DNA from: Vibrio sp. BS-M-Sm-2
GTDB lineage: Bacteria; Pseudomonadota; Gammaproteobacteria; Enterobacterales; Vibrionaceae
Length of the DNA: 64,000 bases
NCBI RefSeq assembly: GCF_041504345.1
Contig: NZ_CP167894.1
Location: forward strand, 2,728,001 to 2,792,000
Direction of reading: 5' to 3'
The translations under genes and the position numbers were made by a program. This document shows, piece after piece, positions 10,711-20,768 of the stretch; position 1 is the stretch's first letter, and each line of letters begins with the position of its first letter. The notes below the pieces were generated by a model, which was given only the letters and a program-made list of their open reading frames with translations, made no database searches and was not told the DNA's origin.

Positions 10711-10777
10711 TAATTTTACAGATATTTAGAGCCTAGGTTTGTGGCTCTATTGGTTTTAATAGGGAGTAGATTAAACC

Positions 10778-11623
10778 ATGTGTGAATTGCTCGGTATGAG
10801 CGCGAATGTGCCAACTGATATTTGTTTTAGTTTCACCGGCCTGATGCAGCGTGGAGGTAATACCGGACCGCATCGTGATGGGTGGGGAATCACCTTTTAT
10901 GAGGGGAAGGGCTTTCGAACGTTCAAAGATCCTAACCCTAGCTGTGAATCAAAGATTGCTGAGTTAGTTCAAAACTACCCAATTAAAAGCCAAGCTGTTG
11001 TCAGTCATATCCGTCAAGCCAATCGTGGTGGCGTTAATCTAGAAAACACTCACCCATTTACTCGTGAGCTTTGGGGACGATACTGGACCTTCGCTCATAA
11101 TGGCCAATTAACGGATTACGATGATCTGGTTAGTGGTCGTTTCAGGCCTGTCGGTGAGACGGACAGTGAACTTTCTTTCTGTTGGTTAGTGAAACAATTA
11201 GAAGATCGTTTTCCTGAACCACCACAGGACATGGAAGGCATGTTTCGCTTTGTTGCAGAGTGTTGTGACCAGCTGCGTGAGAAAGGTGTCTTTAACATGC
11301 TACTCAGTGATGGTGAGTACGTCATGACCTACTGTACGAATCACTTATACTGGATAACAAGACGTGCGCCTTTTGGTAATGCGAGCCTGATTGACGAAGA
11401 TGTTGAGATAAACTTCCAAGAAGAGACTACGCCAAATGATGTGGTTACGGTCGTCGCAACGCAGCCTCTAACATGCAATGAAGAGTGGTTTAGAATGAAG
11501 CCAGGCGAATACGCCCTGTTTCATTTTGGTGAGCTGATCGGTAATAACCATAAAGCGTTGGAAGATATTGCTTACGCACCTAAAAAAGTTGCAAGCCAAG
11601 CGCCAACTGAGCCATTGAGCTAA
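10778..11623 (+). CDS. yafJ: Class II glutamine amidotransferase (YafJ-like)
   Basis: Starts MCELLGMSAN, so after methionine removal Cys2 becomes the N-terminal nucleophile of an Ntn-type glutamine amidotransferase domain. Further family features are HRDGWGI, SHIRQANRGG, ENTHPFTREL and FAHNGQL. No synthetase domain is attached, so the acceptor is unknown. The 281-residue length and the position directly after gmhA match E. coli yafJ. A terminator follows at 11661. Confidence 0.88.
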   Translation: MCELLGMSANVPTDICFSFTGLMQRGGNTGPHRDGWGITFYEGKGFRTFKDPNPSCESKIAELVQNYPIKSQAVVSHIRQANRGGVNLENTHPFTRELWGRYWTFAHNGQLTDYDDLVSGRFRPVGETDSELSFCWLVKQLEDRFPEPPQDMEGMFRFVAECCDQLREKGVFNMLLSDGEYVMTYCTNHLYWITRRAPFGNASLIDEDVEINFQEETTPNDVVTVVATQPLTCNEEWFRMKPGEYALFHFGELIGNNHKALEDIAYAPKKVASQAPTEPLS

Positions 11624-11660
11624 GTATTCCGAATAGTATTATTTTGAAACGCATAAAAGA

Positions 11661-11703
11661 AAGGCCGCTTACTGAACTAATGAATCAGTAAGCGGCCTTT
11701 TTT
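11661..11703. terminator. Strong terminator between yafJ and purN
   Basis: Fifteen-base inverted repeat AAGGCCGCTTACTGA / TCAGTAAGCGGCCTT with a 9-base loop followed by a T run. The two flanking genes are convergent. Confidence 0.9.
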
Positions 11704-11721
11704 GATTTAGTTTCTGACGAA

Positions 11722-12408
11722 TTACTCTTCTGCGTAACCGTGTTTGCCCAATGCCTTACCGTCTAACACAGCCTGCCCATTTAGCATTGATAAACGATCT
11801 TCCGCGAACCATTTGCAGACCATAGGGTAAATGCAGTGTTCTTGAGTAAGCACTCGGCTTGCCAGCATATTAGCATCATCATCTTCAAATACTGGAACCT
11901 TAGCCTGTAAGATCACAGGGCCACCATCAAGTTCTTCGGTAACAAAGTGGACGCTAGTACCGTGTTCTTTGTCTTGCGCATCAATAGCACGCTGGTGGGT
12001 GTGTAGACCTGGATATTTAGGTAACAGGGAAGGGTGGATGTTGACCATTTTACCCGCATAGTGACGAACAAACTCTGAACTTAGGATACGCATGTATCCT
12101 GCTAGTACGATTAAATCGGGTTGGTAGGCATCGATCTGAATCATCAATTCATGGTCAAACTTTTCACGTGAACCAAAGTCTTTTGGATTCACTGAATGTG
12201 CGTCAACACCTGCGGCTTTCGCTCGTTCTAATCCAAAAGCCTCTGCTTTGTTCGAGAAGACAGCCTTAACTGAAGCATCAATCATATTGCTATCACAGGC
12301 ATCCAAAATTGCCTGTAAATTACTTCCGCTTCCTGAAACTAACACAACGATGTTTTTCTTAGAGTGACTGGTTTTATTTGAGTGATTGTTTTTCATAGAG
12401 TGGGTCAT
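11722..12408 (-). CDS. purN: Phosphoribosylglycinamide formyltransferase 1
   Basis: Transfers the formyl group of 10-formyl-THF to GAR, the third step of purine synthesis. Visible motifs are VLVSGSGSNLQAI (phosphate site), LAGYMRILS, and NIHPSLLPKYPGLHTHQRA with the catalytic Asn-His, followed by GTSVHFV and DGGPVI. The start at 12408 gives a 16-residue N-terminal extension relative to E. coli PurN; residues 3-20 form a three-fold repeat (HSMKNN, HSNKTS, HSKKNI). Met5 at 12396 is an alternative start. It lies downstream of purM, forming the purMN unit. Confidence 0.94.
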   Translation of the reverse strand: MTHSMKNNHSNKTSHSKKNIVVLVSGSGSNLQAILDACDSNMIDASVKAVFSNKAEAFGLERAKAAGVDAHSVNPKDFGSREKFDHELMIQIDAYQPDLIVLAGYMRILSSEFVRHYAGKMVNIHPSLLPKYPGLHTHQRAIDAQDKEHGTSVHFVTEELDGGPVILQAKVPVFEDDDANMLASRVLTQEHCIYPMVCKWFAEDRLSMLNGQAVLDGKALGKHGYAEE

Positions 12409-12477
12409 ACGATTGATTAACGGGACTGTTTACAATGTACCCACATAAACTAAGGTTTTCTGCGGGCTAAATAGCAA

Positions 12478-12501
12478 AATGAGGACCATTAGGTCCTCAT
12501 T
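12478..12501 (-). terminator. Hairpin between purM and purN
   Basis: Inverted repeat AATGAGGACC / GGTCCTCATT with a 4-base loop. On the minus strand it is followed by only a short T stretch (ATTTTGC), so it may be a weak terminator or an mRNA-processing hairpin that lowers purN expression relative to purM. Confidence 0.5.
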
Positions 12502-12528
12502 GATTAACTAAGTAAGTGCGCGTATCAC

Positions 12529-13569
12529 TTATTTGATTTCAACTTGCTCTTCGCCAGCTTCAGCGTTTGCGATCTCACCGATAACCCAAGCGTTTTCGCC
12601 TTCAGTTTTCAGTAGTTCAACAGCAGCGTCTGCTTGATCTTTAGGTAGAGCAACAACTAGGCCTACACCACAGTTGAAAGTGCGGTACATTTCAAATGTC
12701 TCCACGTTACCTTTCTCTTGTAGCCAGTTGAAGATAGCAGGCCATTCCCAGCTCTTGCCATCAATGACTGCTTTAGTACCTTCAGGAAGTACGCGTGGGA
12801 TGTTTTCCCAGAAACCACCACCTGTGATGTGCGAGATAGCATGAATGTCATGCTCTGCAATCATCTTAAGTGCCGATTTGATGTAAATCTTAGTGGGTTC
12901 TAGTAGGTGCTCACCGATAGTGCGACCTTCTAGCTCTTCACTCTTATCAGCACCAGAAACTTCTAGAACTTTACGAATTAAAGAGTAACCGTTTGAGTGT
13001 GGACCACTTGAGCCAACAGCGATAAGTGCGTCACCTGCTGCTACTTTAGTACCGTCGATGATGTCAGCTTTCTCTACAACACCAACACAGAAGCCAGCTA
13101 CGTCGTAGTCGTCGCCTTCGTACATGCCTGGCATTTCAGCCGTTTCACCGCCGATTAGTGCACAACCAGCTTGAACACAACCTTCAGCGATACCAGAAAC
13201 AACGTCTGCTGCTGTATCTACATCTAGCTTACCTGTTGCGTAGTAGTCTAGGAAGAATAGCGGCTCACCACCTTGAACGATTAGGTCGTTCACACACATT
13301 GCCACTAGATCTATACCAATGGTGTCGTGTTTTTTCAGATCCAAAGCAAGGCGAAGTTTAGTACCAACACCATCAGTACCTGAAACAAGTACTGGCTCTT
13401 TGTATTTCGTTGGAAGTTCACATAGGGCGCCAAAGCCACCAATACCGCCCATTACTTCAGGGCGACGAGTGCGTTTAACAGCACCTTTAATACGGTCTAC
13501 TAGTGCATTACCTGCGTCGATATCAACACCAGCGTCTTTGTAGCTTAGAGAAGAAGTATTACCACTCAC
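12529..13569 (-). CDS. purM: Phosphoribosylformylglycinamidine cyclo-ligase (AIR synthetase)
   Basis: ATP-dependent ring closure of FGAM to AIR in purine synthesis. The family pattern is clear: [13 protein letters not shown] at the N-terminus, [36 protein letters not shown], and [13 protein letters not shown]. The length of 346 residues is standard. A palindromic PurR-type box lies 66-81 bases upstream of the start, so regulation by purines is likely. purN follows on the same strand. Confidence 0.97.
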   Translation of the reverse strand: MSGNTSSLSYKDAGVDIDAGNALVDRIKGAVKRTRRPEVMGGIGGFGALCELPTKYKEPVLVSGTDGVGTKLRLALDLKKHDTIGIDLVAMCVNDLIVQGGEPLFFLDYYATGKLDVDTAADVVSGIAEGCVQAGCALIGGETAEMPGMYEGDDYDVAGFCVGVVEKADIIDGTKVAAGDALIAVGSSGPHSNGYSLIRKVLEVSGADKSEELEGRTIGEHLLEPTKIYIKSALKMIAEHDIHAISHITGGGFWENIPRVLPEGTKAVIDGKSWEWPAIFNWLQEKGNVETFEMYRTFNCGVGLVVALPKDQADAAVELLKTEGENAWVIGEIANAEAGEEQVEIK

Positions 13570-13634
13570 GGGATAGTCCTCGAACTTAAGTTGGATGTGA
13601 AAACGGCGCTATTCTAACAGGGCTTGATTACCAA

Positions 13635-13650
13635 GAGCAAACGTTTGCGC
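13635..13650. promoter_or_regulatory. PurR-type operator between purM and upp
   Basis: The sequence GAGCAAACGTTTGCGC matches the PurR consensus ACGCAAACGTTTGCGT at 13 of 16 positions, including the central palindrome CAAACGTTTG. It lies in the divergent purM/upp region, 66 bases from purM and about 90 bases from upp, so it could affect both promoters. Confidence 0.8.
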
Positions 13651-13738
13651 GGTTTTTTTTATTAGAATAAAGATTCTGAAATAACCACAAAGTTCGTGTA
13701 TAATCTACAGGTTTGTTTAAATATTGCCGGAGTTGGAA

Positions 13739-14365
13739 ATGAAAGTTGTTGAAGTGAAACACCCGCTAGTAAAACATAAAATTGGCCTGATGCGTGAAGG
13801 TGAGATTAGCACTAAGCGTTTTCGTGAGCTAGCGACAGAAGTGGGTAGCCTTCTAACATACGAAGCGACATCAGACTTTGAAACTGAGCGCGTAACGATT
13901 AACGGTTGGAACGGTCCAGTTGAAGTTGACCAAATTAAAGGTAAAAAAGTAACTGTAGTGCCAATCCTACGTGCTGGTCTAGGCATGATGGACGGCGTTC
14001 TTGAGCACATCCCAAGTGCACGTATCAGTGTTGTTGGTATCTACCGTGACGAAGAAACGCTTGAGCCAGTACCATACTTCAACAAGCTTGCATCTAACAT
14101 CGACGAGCGTATTGCTCTAGTCGTAGATCCAATGCTTGCGACAGGTGGTTCTATGATCGCGACTATCGACCTGATGAAAGAGAAAGGTTGTAAGCACTTT
14201 AAGATTCTTGTGCTTGTTGCTGCTCCTGAAGGTATCGCTGCTCTAGAAAAAGCGCACCCAGACGTTGAGCTTTACACTGCTGCAATCGATGAGAAGCTAA
14301 ATGACAAGGGCTACATTGTTCCTGGTCTTGGCGATGCTGGTGATAAGATCTTCGGTACTAAGTAA
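13739..14365 (+). CDS. upp: Uracil phosphoribosyltransferase
   Basis: Salvages uracil to UMP with PRPP. The 208-residue protein starts [19 protein letters not shown], the conserved UPRT N-terminus; five upstream in-frame codons are excluded because they are not part of the family. The PRPP-binding loop is [16 protein letters not shown], and the uracil-binding end is [18 protein letters not shown]. It is adjacent and convergent to the uracil permease gene, with a shared terminator in between, an arrangement that keeps uptake and salvage together. Confidence 0.97.
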   Translation: MKVVEVKHPLVKHKIGLMREGEISTKRFRELATEVGSLLTYEATSDFETERVTINGWNGPVEVDQIKGKKVTVVPILRAGLGMMDGVLEHIPSARISVVGIYRDEETLEPVPYFNKLASNIDERIALVVDPMLATGGSMIATIDLMKEKGCKHFKILVLVAAPEGIAALEKAHPDVELYTAAIDEKLNDKGYIVPGLGDAGDKIFGTK

Positions 14366-14426
14366 TTCGGTTTCAGCTTAAGTGACTCTAAACCGTTTCT
14401 TAACTCGCTGAATTAGCCGTATTAAT

Positions 14427-14460
14427 AAAAAGGGAGAGCATTCAATGCTCTCCCTTTTTT
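14427..14460. terminator. Terminator between upp and uraA
   Basis: Inverted repeat AAAAGGGAGAGCATT / AATGCTCTCCCTTTT followed by T, between two convergent genes; it may function both ways. Confidence 0.88.
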
Positions 14461-14506
14461 GATCTTGTTGGTTTGTGATTCTTTTGAATCTACGGTTACC
14501 TATTCA

Positions 14507-15745
14507 TTAATCGATTTGAGCTTTATCTACCACAGTGTTGTCACCTAGCTCATCTGGAAGTACTAAGTTAAGTAGAATCGCGACGATACCGCATAAGCTT
14601 ACGCCTTGTAGGCTAAAGTCGCCGATGCCAAATGCCATGCCGCCAATACCGAAGACTAACGTAATGCCCACAATCACAAGGTTACGTGATTTGTGTAGAT
14701 CGACTTTGTTCTGAATTAGAGTATTCAAGCCTACGGTTGCGATAGAACCAAATAGTAGAATCATGATGCCGCCCATCACAGGAACCGGAATTGTTTGGAG
14801 TAGTGCGCCTAGCTTGCCAACCAATGCAAGAACAATGGCTGTTACCGCAGCCCAAGTCATGATCACCGGGTTGAATGCTTTAGTCAGCATTACCGCGCCT
14901 GTTACTTCACTATAGGTTGTGTTTGGTGGAGCGCCCAGCATCGATGCAGCAATCGTTGCCACGCCGTCGCCTGTGATTGTACGGTGCAGGCCTGGCTTCT
15001 TAAGGTAGTCTTTACCCGTCACGTTGGAAATCGCAAGCATGTCACCTACGTGCTCAACGGCTGGTGCAATCGCGACAAACACCATGAAGAAGATAGCGTT
15101 GATGTTGAATTCAGGCATAGTGAAGTTTGGCAGTGCCAACCACGACGCTTGTGCAACAGGTGCGAAGTCGACTGCGCCATAAACCAGGCTTGTTATGTAT
15201 CCCGCAACAATACCACCGAAGATTGGTAGTAGCTTAAGGAAGCCTTTAGAGAACACACTGATGACAATTGTCACTAACAGTGAAATCGAAGAGATCCACA
15301 GTGCTGCGTCTGCATCAACAAGTTGAACTGCGCCATCACCTGTTTTACCTAGCGCCATGTTTACCGCCACAGGCGCAAGGCCTAGACCGATAACCATGAT
15401 TACAGGGCCAACGACCACAGGTGGAAGTAACTTGTGGATGAAGGCTACGCCACGTACTTTAATCAACGCACCCATTAATACATACACAACACCCGCCGCC
15501 ATAAGACCGCCCATGGTTGCACCTACACCCCAAGTTTGAATACCAAACATGATAGGCGCGATGAATGCGAAAGAAGACGCTAAGAAGATTGGCACTGAAC
15601 GGCGTGTAATAAGTTGGAATAAAAGGGTACCGATACCTGCGCCAAAGAGTGCAACGTTAGGATCGAGTCCAGTCAGTAGCGGCACGAGTACAAGCGCACC
15701 AAAAGCTACGAACAGCATTTGTGCACCTTGCAGAGCATTCTTCAT
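14507..15745 (-). CDS. uraA: Uracil permease (nucleobase:cation symporter 2 family)
   Basis: A 412-residue inner-membrane protein with the 12-14 membrane segments of the NCS2 family. The signature segment AIAPAVEHVGDMLAISN carries the substrate-contacting Glu and His region, and LGAPPNTTYSEVTGAVMLTK follows as in UraA. Substrate specificity for uracil is supported by its position beside upp. The intergenic region upstream (15746-16022) is AT-rich; I see no clear regulatory site there. Confidence 0.93.
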   Translation of the reverse strand: MKNALQGAQMLFVAFGALVLVPLLTGLDPNVALFGAGIGTLLFQLITRRSVPIFLASSFAFIAPIMFGIQTWGVGATMGGLMAAGVVYVLMGALIKVRGVAFIHKLLPPVVVGPVIMVIGLGLAPVAVNMALGKTGDGAVQLVDADAALWISSISLLVTIVISVFSKGFLKLLPIFGGIVAGYITSLVYGAVDFAPVAQASWLALPNFTMPEFNINAIFFMVFVAIAPAVEHVGDMLAISNVTGKDYLKKPGLHRTITGDGVATIAASMLGAPPNTTYSEVTGAVMLTKAFNPVIMTWAAVTAIVLALVGKLGALLQTIPVPVMGGIMILLFGSIATVGLNTLIQNKVDLHKSRNLVIVGITLVFGIGGMAFGIGDFSLQGVSLCGIVAILLNLVLPDELGDNTVVDKAQID

Positions 15746-16022
15746 GTTATGTCCTTAAAAATGGTCGTTATATGAAAAGTGAAAAATAAAATTCGCAGGA
15801 TTCTATCACTTAGCAATCGATTGCCGCACCAAATAGATCAAATTTATTTATCTTAGTGATGTTTTATATTTATCAAGGCTCGGAAATTCAGCCTATAAGT
15901 GAGCGATTTATCATGGCCAGGTGATATTTTGTGGTTATTAAACAGAGTGGGTGTTATCGACCTTGCCCCTCAATCCATAGTTGCTTATCATCTAGGCACA
16001 AGATTTGAATATTAGGATCAGT

Positions 16023-17279
16023 ATGCGCTATATAGCATTGTTGTTGATGGGACTATTAGCCTCTCCGAGTTACGCCTTAACTCAAGTAGATATCTTTAGT
16101 GCTGAAGTTGCGATTAACGCTGAAGACAAACAGCCAGAACAAGTGGCAAGAAATACAGGTATGGAGCAGGTATTGATACGTGCGACTGGCCAAACTGATG
16201 TCGCTTCGAATGAGACAATTCAAAAGGCGATGCGCAAGAGTGCGCAGTACATGTCTCAAATGAGTTTTGGCGAAAGCAACGATCAATCAACATTGCGCAT
16301 GCGTTTTAACGGTGCTCAAATCCGCTCTCTGTTGACTCAAGCGCAGTTACCGTACTGGCCTGACACGCGCTCAAACATCCTTGTTTGGCTGGTGGAAGAG
16401 GACAACTACGATAAGAACATCGTGTGGGAACACTCTAACTCACAGTTGGCCGCTGGCTTACAAGCGAACGCAAAGGAGCGAGGTTTGCCTTTGACGCTGC
16501 CTGTTGGTGATTTTGACGATATTACAGGTATTGCGACTTCTGATTTGTGGGGCAGCTTTGTTACGCCAATCAGTAAAGCAAGTCAGCGTTACCCTGTTGA
16601 TGCTGTGTTGGTGATAAAGGCTCAATCTTCAGGTCTACGTTGGACTCTATACGATCAAAAGCCAAGTCAATTGACGAGCACACCAAAATCGCCAGTGAGT
16701 GGTTCGGTATCGGGCAACAGCGCAACAACTTCCAAGAAGTTAGTTGATCAAATCAGCAACTACTATGCAGACAAAAGTGCTGTGACGGTAGCAAGTGAGT
16801 CATCAGAATCGATTTTAACGCAGTTTATTAGCCTGAATAATGCTCAAGACTTCTTCCAGTTGGAGAACGCACTTAAGCGTCTAAACTCGGTTGCAAGCCT
16901 AGATATTCTGAAGATTCAGAACAATGAAGTGACTTTCCGAATTCACTTATTGTCGACTCAACAAGAGTTTGAGCAAGAAGTGGAAAGCATTCGCCAAGTT
17001 GCGAAGGTTGAAGAATCTTACATTGAACCTGAAGTGAGCCCTGAATTTGAAACTCAAGACAACACCATGTCTGTTGGTGATGATTTAACAGGTGCTGCTG
17101 AAGTAGCTGGTGACGAAGCTGACTCAGGCGTACAAGTGAGTAAGGGCAACGAGGTATCTGTGGATGCTGAGCTAACCAACACGTCTGACGCAACGTTAGA
17201 GGAATCTAACACAGAAGATCTAACCATTACTGCGCCAGTACATGCTAAGCCAAGCTTAGTCTACGAGTGGGTTCGTTAA
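16023..17279 (+). CDS. DUF2066-family exported protein
   Basis: About 418 residues with a signal peptide (MRYIALLLMGLLASPSYA). The ATG at 16023 is chosen over an upstream TTG at 16005 because it gives a normal signal peptide and has AGGA 9 bases ahead. The N-terminal half (VDIFSAEVAIN, EQVLIRATGQ, MRKSAQYMSQMSF) fits the DUF2066 family of gammaproteobacteria. The last 100 residues are acidic and low in complexity, rich in Glu, Asp, Thr and Val, and are probably disordered. Function unknown. Confidence 0.75.
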   Translation: MRYIALLLMGLLASPSYALTQVDIFSAEVAINAEDKQPEQVARNTGMEQVLIRATGQTDVASNETIQKAMRKSAQYMSQMSFGESNDQSTLRMRFNGAQIRSLLTQAQLPYWPDTRSNILVWLVEEDNYDKNIVWEHSNSQLAAGLQANAKERGLPLTLPVGDFDDITGIATSDLWGSFVTPISKASQRYPVDAVLVIKAQSSGLRWTLYDQKPSQLTSTPKSPVSGSVSGNSATTSKKLVDQISNYYADKSAVTVASESSESILTQFISLNNAQDFFQLENALKRLNSVASLDILKIQNNEVTFRIHLLSTQQEFEQEVESIRQVAKVEESYIEPEVSPEFETQDNTMSVGDDLTGAAEVAGDEADSGVQVSKGNEVSVDAELTNTSDATLEESNTEDLTITAPVHAKPSLVYEWVR

Positions 17280-17318
17280 TAATTATCAGCTGGCATAAGT
17301 GATTGAAATGAAAGTATG

Positions 17319-17354
17319 AAAAAGCCCTGCAAGAGGTTTCTCGCAGGGCTTTTT
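17319..17354. terminator. Terminator between DUF2066 gene and DUF2069 gene
   Basis: Inverted repeat AAAAAGCCCTGC / GCAGGGCTTTTT around a 12-base loop, between convergent genes. Confidence 0.85.
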
Positions 17355-17391
17355 GTTTGTAAGCGGTCAGTTTGAAAGCATCAAATCAATA

Positions 17392-18425
<1,034 letters not shown>

Positions 18426-18776
18426 TTACAGAATCTCTAGCACTTGCTCTGGTGGGCGACCAATTTTTGCTTTGTTGTTTGCAACAACCACAGGGCGTTC
18501 AAACAGTTTTGGGTTTGTCGCCATTGCTGAAAATAGATCTTCATCAGTAACCGAAGCATCACCAAGGTTTGCTTCTTTGTAATCCGCTTCTTTGGTGCGC
18601 ATCATGTCGCGAACACTCTCAAATCCAAGCTGAGTGAACAGTACTTTCAGCTGTTCAACCGTCAAAGGATTTTCTAGGTATTTGATTACCTCTGGCTGTA
18701 CGCCGTTTTCCTGAAGCACTTCTAGAGTTTGACGGCTCTTTGAGCAGCGTGGATTATGATAAATCACGACAGACAT
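18426..18776 (-). CDS. arsC: Arsenate reductase, glutaredoxin-coupled ArsC family
   Basis: 116 residues starting SVVIYHNPRCSKSRQTLEVL, with the active-site Cys11. The C-terminal RPVVVANNKAKIGRPPEQ contains the conserved arginines used for arsenate binding in ArsC. No arsR or arsB lies nearby, so a role as a general thioredoxin-fold reductase rather than in a dedicated arsenic operon is possible. First gene of the arsC-wrbA-DUF2069 operon. Confidence 0.85.
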   Translation of the reverse strand: MSVVIYHNPRCSKSRQTLEVLQENGVQPEVIKYLENPLTVEQLKVLFTQLGFESVRDMMRTKEADYKEANLGDASVTDEDLFSAMATNPKLFERPVVVANNKAKIGRPPEQVLEIL

Positions 18777-18895
18777 GGTTCTTCCTCATTATTATTTTTT
18801 GATTTAATTGTTAGCTAAAGCCACCAGAGGTGACTTCTTTTTTCGTAACGTTGAGCTTTCTTTTTATACTGGCAACGAGCGTTACCAGTAACATA

Positions 18896-20350
18896 TTATT
18901 GTAGCGACAAGAAGCGTTCTCTCTGAATCATGAGTTGATCAATTCGTGCGTCGTAGCGTGCTTGTTTTAGGCTACCAAGCTCAGCGATTTGACTTGCTTG
19001 CGTGTAGTACTGAATCGCTTTGTTCCAGTTGGCTTGTAGTGCCAAAATTTCTGCACGAGCAGCTAGTTCTTCGTCACTATTACCAAGGCTCGTATTTACT
19101 TTTGAAAGTAGGTGCCAGCCATTGGTGTCGTTCGGATTATCGTGCGTGTAACGTTGCAATACGCGAACGGCTTCTTGTAGATCTTCATTTTCAATCAGGG
19201 CATTGGCGTAGTTAATGGTCAGAACCGGGTTGTTTGGCTGACGAACCAGTGCCGATTTAAGTTCTTTAATCGCAATCTCAGGCTGCTTCTTCTCGATGTG
19301 TAGGTCCGAAATAGCGTCTAGATAAAACAGGTTGGTTGGGTCGCTGTTAATCAGCTTGTTCAGAATTGGTTCTGCTTTGTCTAATTTTTTAGAATCTAGG
19401 TAAACCAGTGCTTGGCCATATTCTAATGACGGAACCATAGCTTTAGGGGCTTTCTTCAACTTACGCTCAAACCAGTCAAGAGCTGCATCATTATTAATGC
19501 CAGCATAGCGCGCGACAATACGGGCTCTTGCTAGATGGTAATCCAGTGATGGAGCCAGCTTCAGAGGCGGATAGCTGCGAGCACGTGCGCGTGAATCTGT
19601 GATTCGGTCTTCTGGTAATGGGTGAGTCAATAACATTGGTGGTGGTGTGCTTGCATAGCGGTATTCATCAGCCAAACGGCCAAAGAAACGTGGCATAGCA
19701 TTCACATCGAATCCTGCTTTTGCAAGCGTGTTGATACCAAAACGGTCAGCTTCTGTTTCATTGCTACGCGTGTAGTTGATTTGGCTTTGCATGTTGCCCG
19801 CAGTAGTCGCAGTTAGGGCTGCGATCCCCGCTTCTGGTGCAGCAATTGCCAGTAATACAGAAGCAGCAAGTGCTGCGATGGTTACAGGAGAGCGGCGAGC
19901 TTGATCTTCCATACTACGTGCCAAGTGACGCTGAGTAACGTGCGCGATTTCGTGCGCTAATACAGAAGCCAGCTCACTTTCAGACTGTGCATGCAGGAAT
20001 AGACCTGAGTGCAAAGCAACATAACCACCAAAGAAAGCAAAGGCGTTAATGTTGCGGTCACGGATCATAAAGAACTGAAAAGGTGTCTTTACATCATTCG
20101 CGTTTGCGACAAGGCGGTGGCCAAGCGTATCAATATACTGATTTAGAACAGGGTCGTTTACGATAGGTTGGCTGCTTCTGATGATACGCATGTAGGCATC
20201 ACCATAGATAAGTTCTTGATCGATAGTGAGCGTGCCGCCAGCAGCGGTGCCGATGTCCGGTAAATCCAAGCTATTGGTGTTCGCCAACGTTGGGGTGCTT
20301 AATGTGGCTGCGATGCATAAGCAAGCAATTGAACGAGCGCGTTTAAACAT
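18896..20350 (-). CDS. bepA: Beta-barrel assembly-enhancing protease BepA (M48 metalloprotease with TPR)
   Basis: Periplasmic protease and chaperone that monitors outer-membrane protein assembly. The start at 20350 gives a clean signal peptide (MFKRARSIACLCIAATLSTPTLA). The M48 domain has the zinc motif HEIAH (His133, Glu134, His137) followed by NETEADRFG with the third ligand. The C-terminal half consists of TPR repeats (for example DPTNLFYLDAISDLHIE and DNPNDTNGWHLLSKVN). At 484 residues it is the usual size. It is divergent from the tusA-like gene. Confidence 0.93.
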   Translation of the reverse strand: MFKRARSIACLCIAATLSTPTLANTNSLDLPDIGTAAGGTLTIDQELIYGDAYMRIIRSSQPIVNDPVLNQYIDTLGHRLVANANDVKTPFQFFMIRDRNINAFAFFGGYVALHSGLFLHAQSESELASVLAHEIAHVTQRHLARSMEDQARRSPVTIAALAASVLLAIAAPEAGIAALTATTAGNMQSQINYTRSNETEADRFGINTLAKAGFDVNAMPRFFGRLADEYRYASTPPPMLLTHPLPEDRITDSRARARSYPPLKLAPSLDYHLARARIVARYAGINNDAALDWFERKLKKAPKAMVPSLEYGQALVYLDSKKLDKAEPILNKLINSDPTNLFYLDAISDLHIEKKQPEIAIKELKSALVRQPNNPVLTINYANALIENEDLQEAVRVLQRYTHDNPNDTNGWHLLSKVNTSLGNSDEELAARAEILALQANWNKAIQYYTQASQIAELGSLKQARYDARIDQLMIQRERFLSLQ

Positions 20351-20528
20351 ATTAGTCAGTAATACTCCGTTTCTTCTGACAGTAGGACAAGGGCAATGCA
20401 AATTGGTTCTTTATCTAATTTAACCTTTGTTAAGTGCGTGCGCTATCCTGAAGGAAGATGAATCAATGATGGCACGTTTTTAAAAACAGATTACAATACG
20501 CCCCTTATAATAAGCATCGAGCCCAAGA

Positions 20529-20768
20529 ATGACACCTAATATTCTAGATTTACGCCAAGAGCGCTGCCCAATGGCGTTATTATTAGCCAAGCGTCACAGT
20601 GTAAAGTTAGAAGTAGGGCAATCTTTGTCAATTTATGTATCAGATAACAGTTCGATGAAAGATATTGTTACTTTTTTGTCTAAGCAAGCTTATGTTGTCA
20701 TGACAGAGGTTTGTTCTAATTACCATCATCTCCTCGTCACTAAAAAGGAATCGCAGTCAGATGCTTGA
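20529..20768 (+). CDS. TusA/SirA-family sulfurtransferase-like protein
   Basis: A 79-residue protein with the family motif DLRQERCPMALLLAKR, where the Cys in CPM would carry a persulfide. The fold and length fit the TusA family. It is not the canonical TusA, and the acceptor is unknown. The last 8 bases overlap the start of the permease gene behind it, indicating translational coupling. Confidence 0.8.
   Translation: MTPNILDLRQERCPMALLLAKRHSVKLEVGQSLSIYVSDNSSMKDIVTFLSKQAYVVMTEVCSNYHHLLVTKKESQSDA

Noticed and set aside
10729..10748. AGAGCC/GGCTCT hairpin between gmhA and yafJ as a terminator
   Set aside because: Short 6-bp stem without a T run; too weak to annotate.
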